DNA of 64,000 nucleotides from Rodentibacter caecimuris. Lineage in GTDB: Bacteria; Pseudomonadota; Gammaproteobacteria; Enterobacterales; Pasteurellaceae. The notes under the pieces were generated by a model. The model made no database searches. It saw only the letters and a list, made by a program, of their open reading frames with translations, and was not told the DNA's origin. Made by a program: the position numbers and the translations under genes. Shown one piece after another: positions 64,000-64,000 of the stretch. Location: NCBI RefSeq assembly GCF_024622045.1, contig NZ_JANKBP010000008.1; one strand, given 5' to 3'. Each line of letters opens with the position of its first letter. The stretch's first letter is position 1.

Positions 64000-64000
64000 T

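Overview
The window looks like a Haemophilus-type Pasteurellaceae chromosome (Haemophilus, perhaps parainfluenzae-like, or Aggregatibacter). Three things point there: the many copies of the Hin-type DNA uptake signal core AAGTGCGGT and its complement, an AT-rich composition, and gene neighbourhoods recalled from H. influenzae (ndk-pepB-O-antigen-like locus-glnA-typA, frdABCD beside epmA, menF-menD-menH, serB-yajQ). The species call is inference. Most of the DNA is core metabolism, with several accessory islands.

Layout. 1-8 kb: the tail of an L-xylulokinase-like gene, a leucine-rich-repeat protein, a small XRE-type regulator, a decayed trimeric autotransporter adhesin, arcC and arcB with a PurR-like operator, and a second XRE regulator that is a paralogue of the first. 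8-11.7 kb: a 708-residue surface-type lipoprotein followed by a Slam outer-membrane translocon, which reads as an exporter and substrate pair. 11.8-19.3 kb: sdaC-sdaA (serine uptake and deamination), epmA and the frdABCD fumarate reductase operon. 19.3-21 kb: ndk and pepB.

21.2-33.7 kb is one tightly packed minus-strand operon of twelve genes, wzz-neuD-neuB-neuA-neuC-wzx-GT2-GT2-wzy-GT52-rfbP-rffG. It encodes de novo Neu5Ac synthesis and activation, O-acetylation and de-O-acetylation functions, a sialyltransferase, and Wzx/Wzy/Wzz assembly. It sits between glnA and pepB, where H. influenzae carries its hmg LPS locus, and should make a sialylated O-antigen-like glycan.

33.9-47.4 kb: glnA, typA, a DMT exporter, alaA, the menaquinone genes menF-menD-menH, an MHS-family transporter, raiA, a WYL regulator and a GST. 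47.4-51.4 kb: a fragment of an IS1016-like transposase, an alanine/glycine:sodium symporter preceded by a tandem glycine riboswitch, and a four-gene islet (RHH-like protein, Sel1 lipoprotein, adhesin-E-like protein, Excalibur protein). 51.4-55.8 kb: tktA, smp, serB, yajQ. 56.2-64 kb: a type 1 secretion system (HlyD-like, ABC transporter with inactive C39-like domain, TolC-like) and the C-terminal part of its large repeat-rich adhesin, which runs off the right edge.

The least described material is the Slam/lipoprotein pair with its unusual helical-repeat stalk, the four-gene islet at 49.4-51.4 kb, and the sialylated O-antigen locus. No tRNA, rRNA or CRISPR array was recognised.
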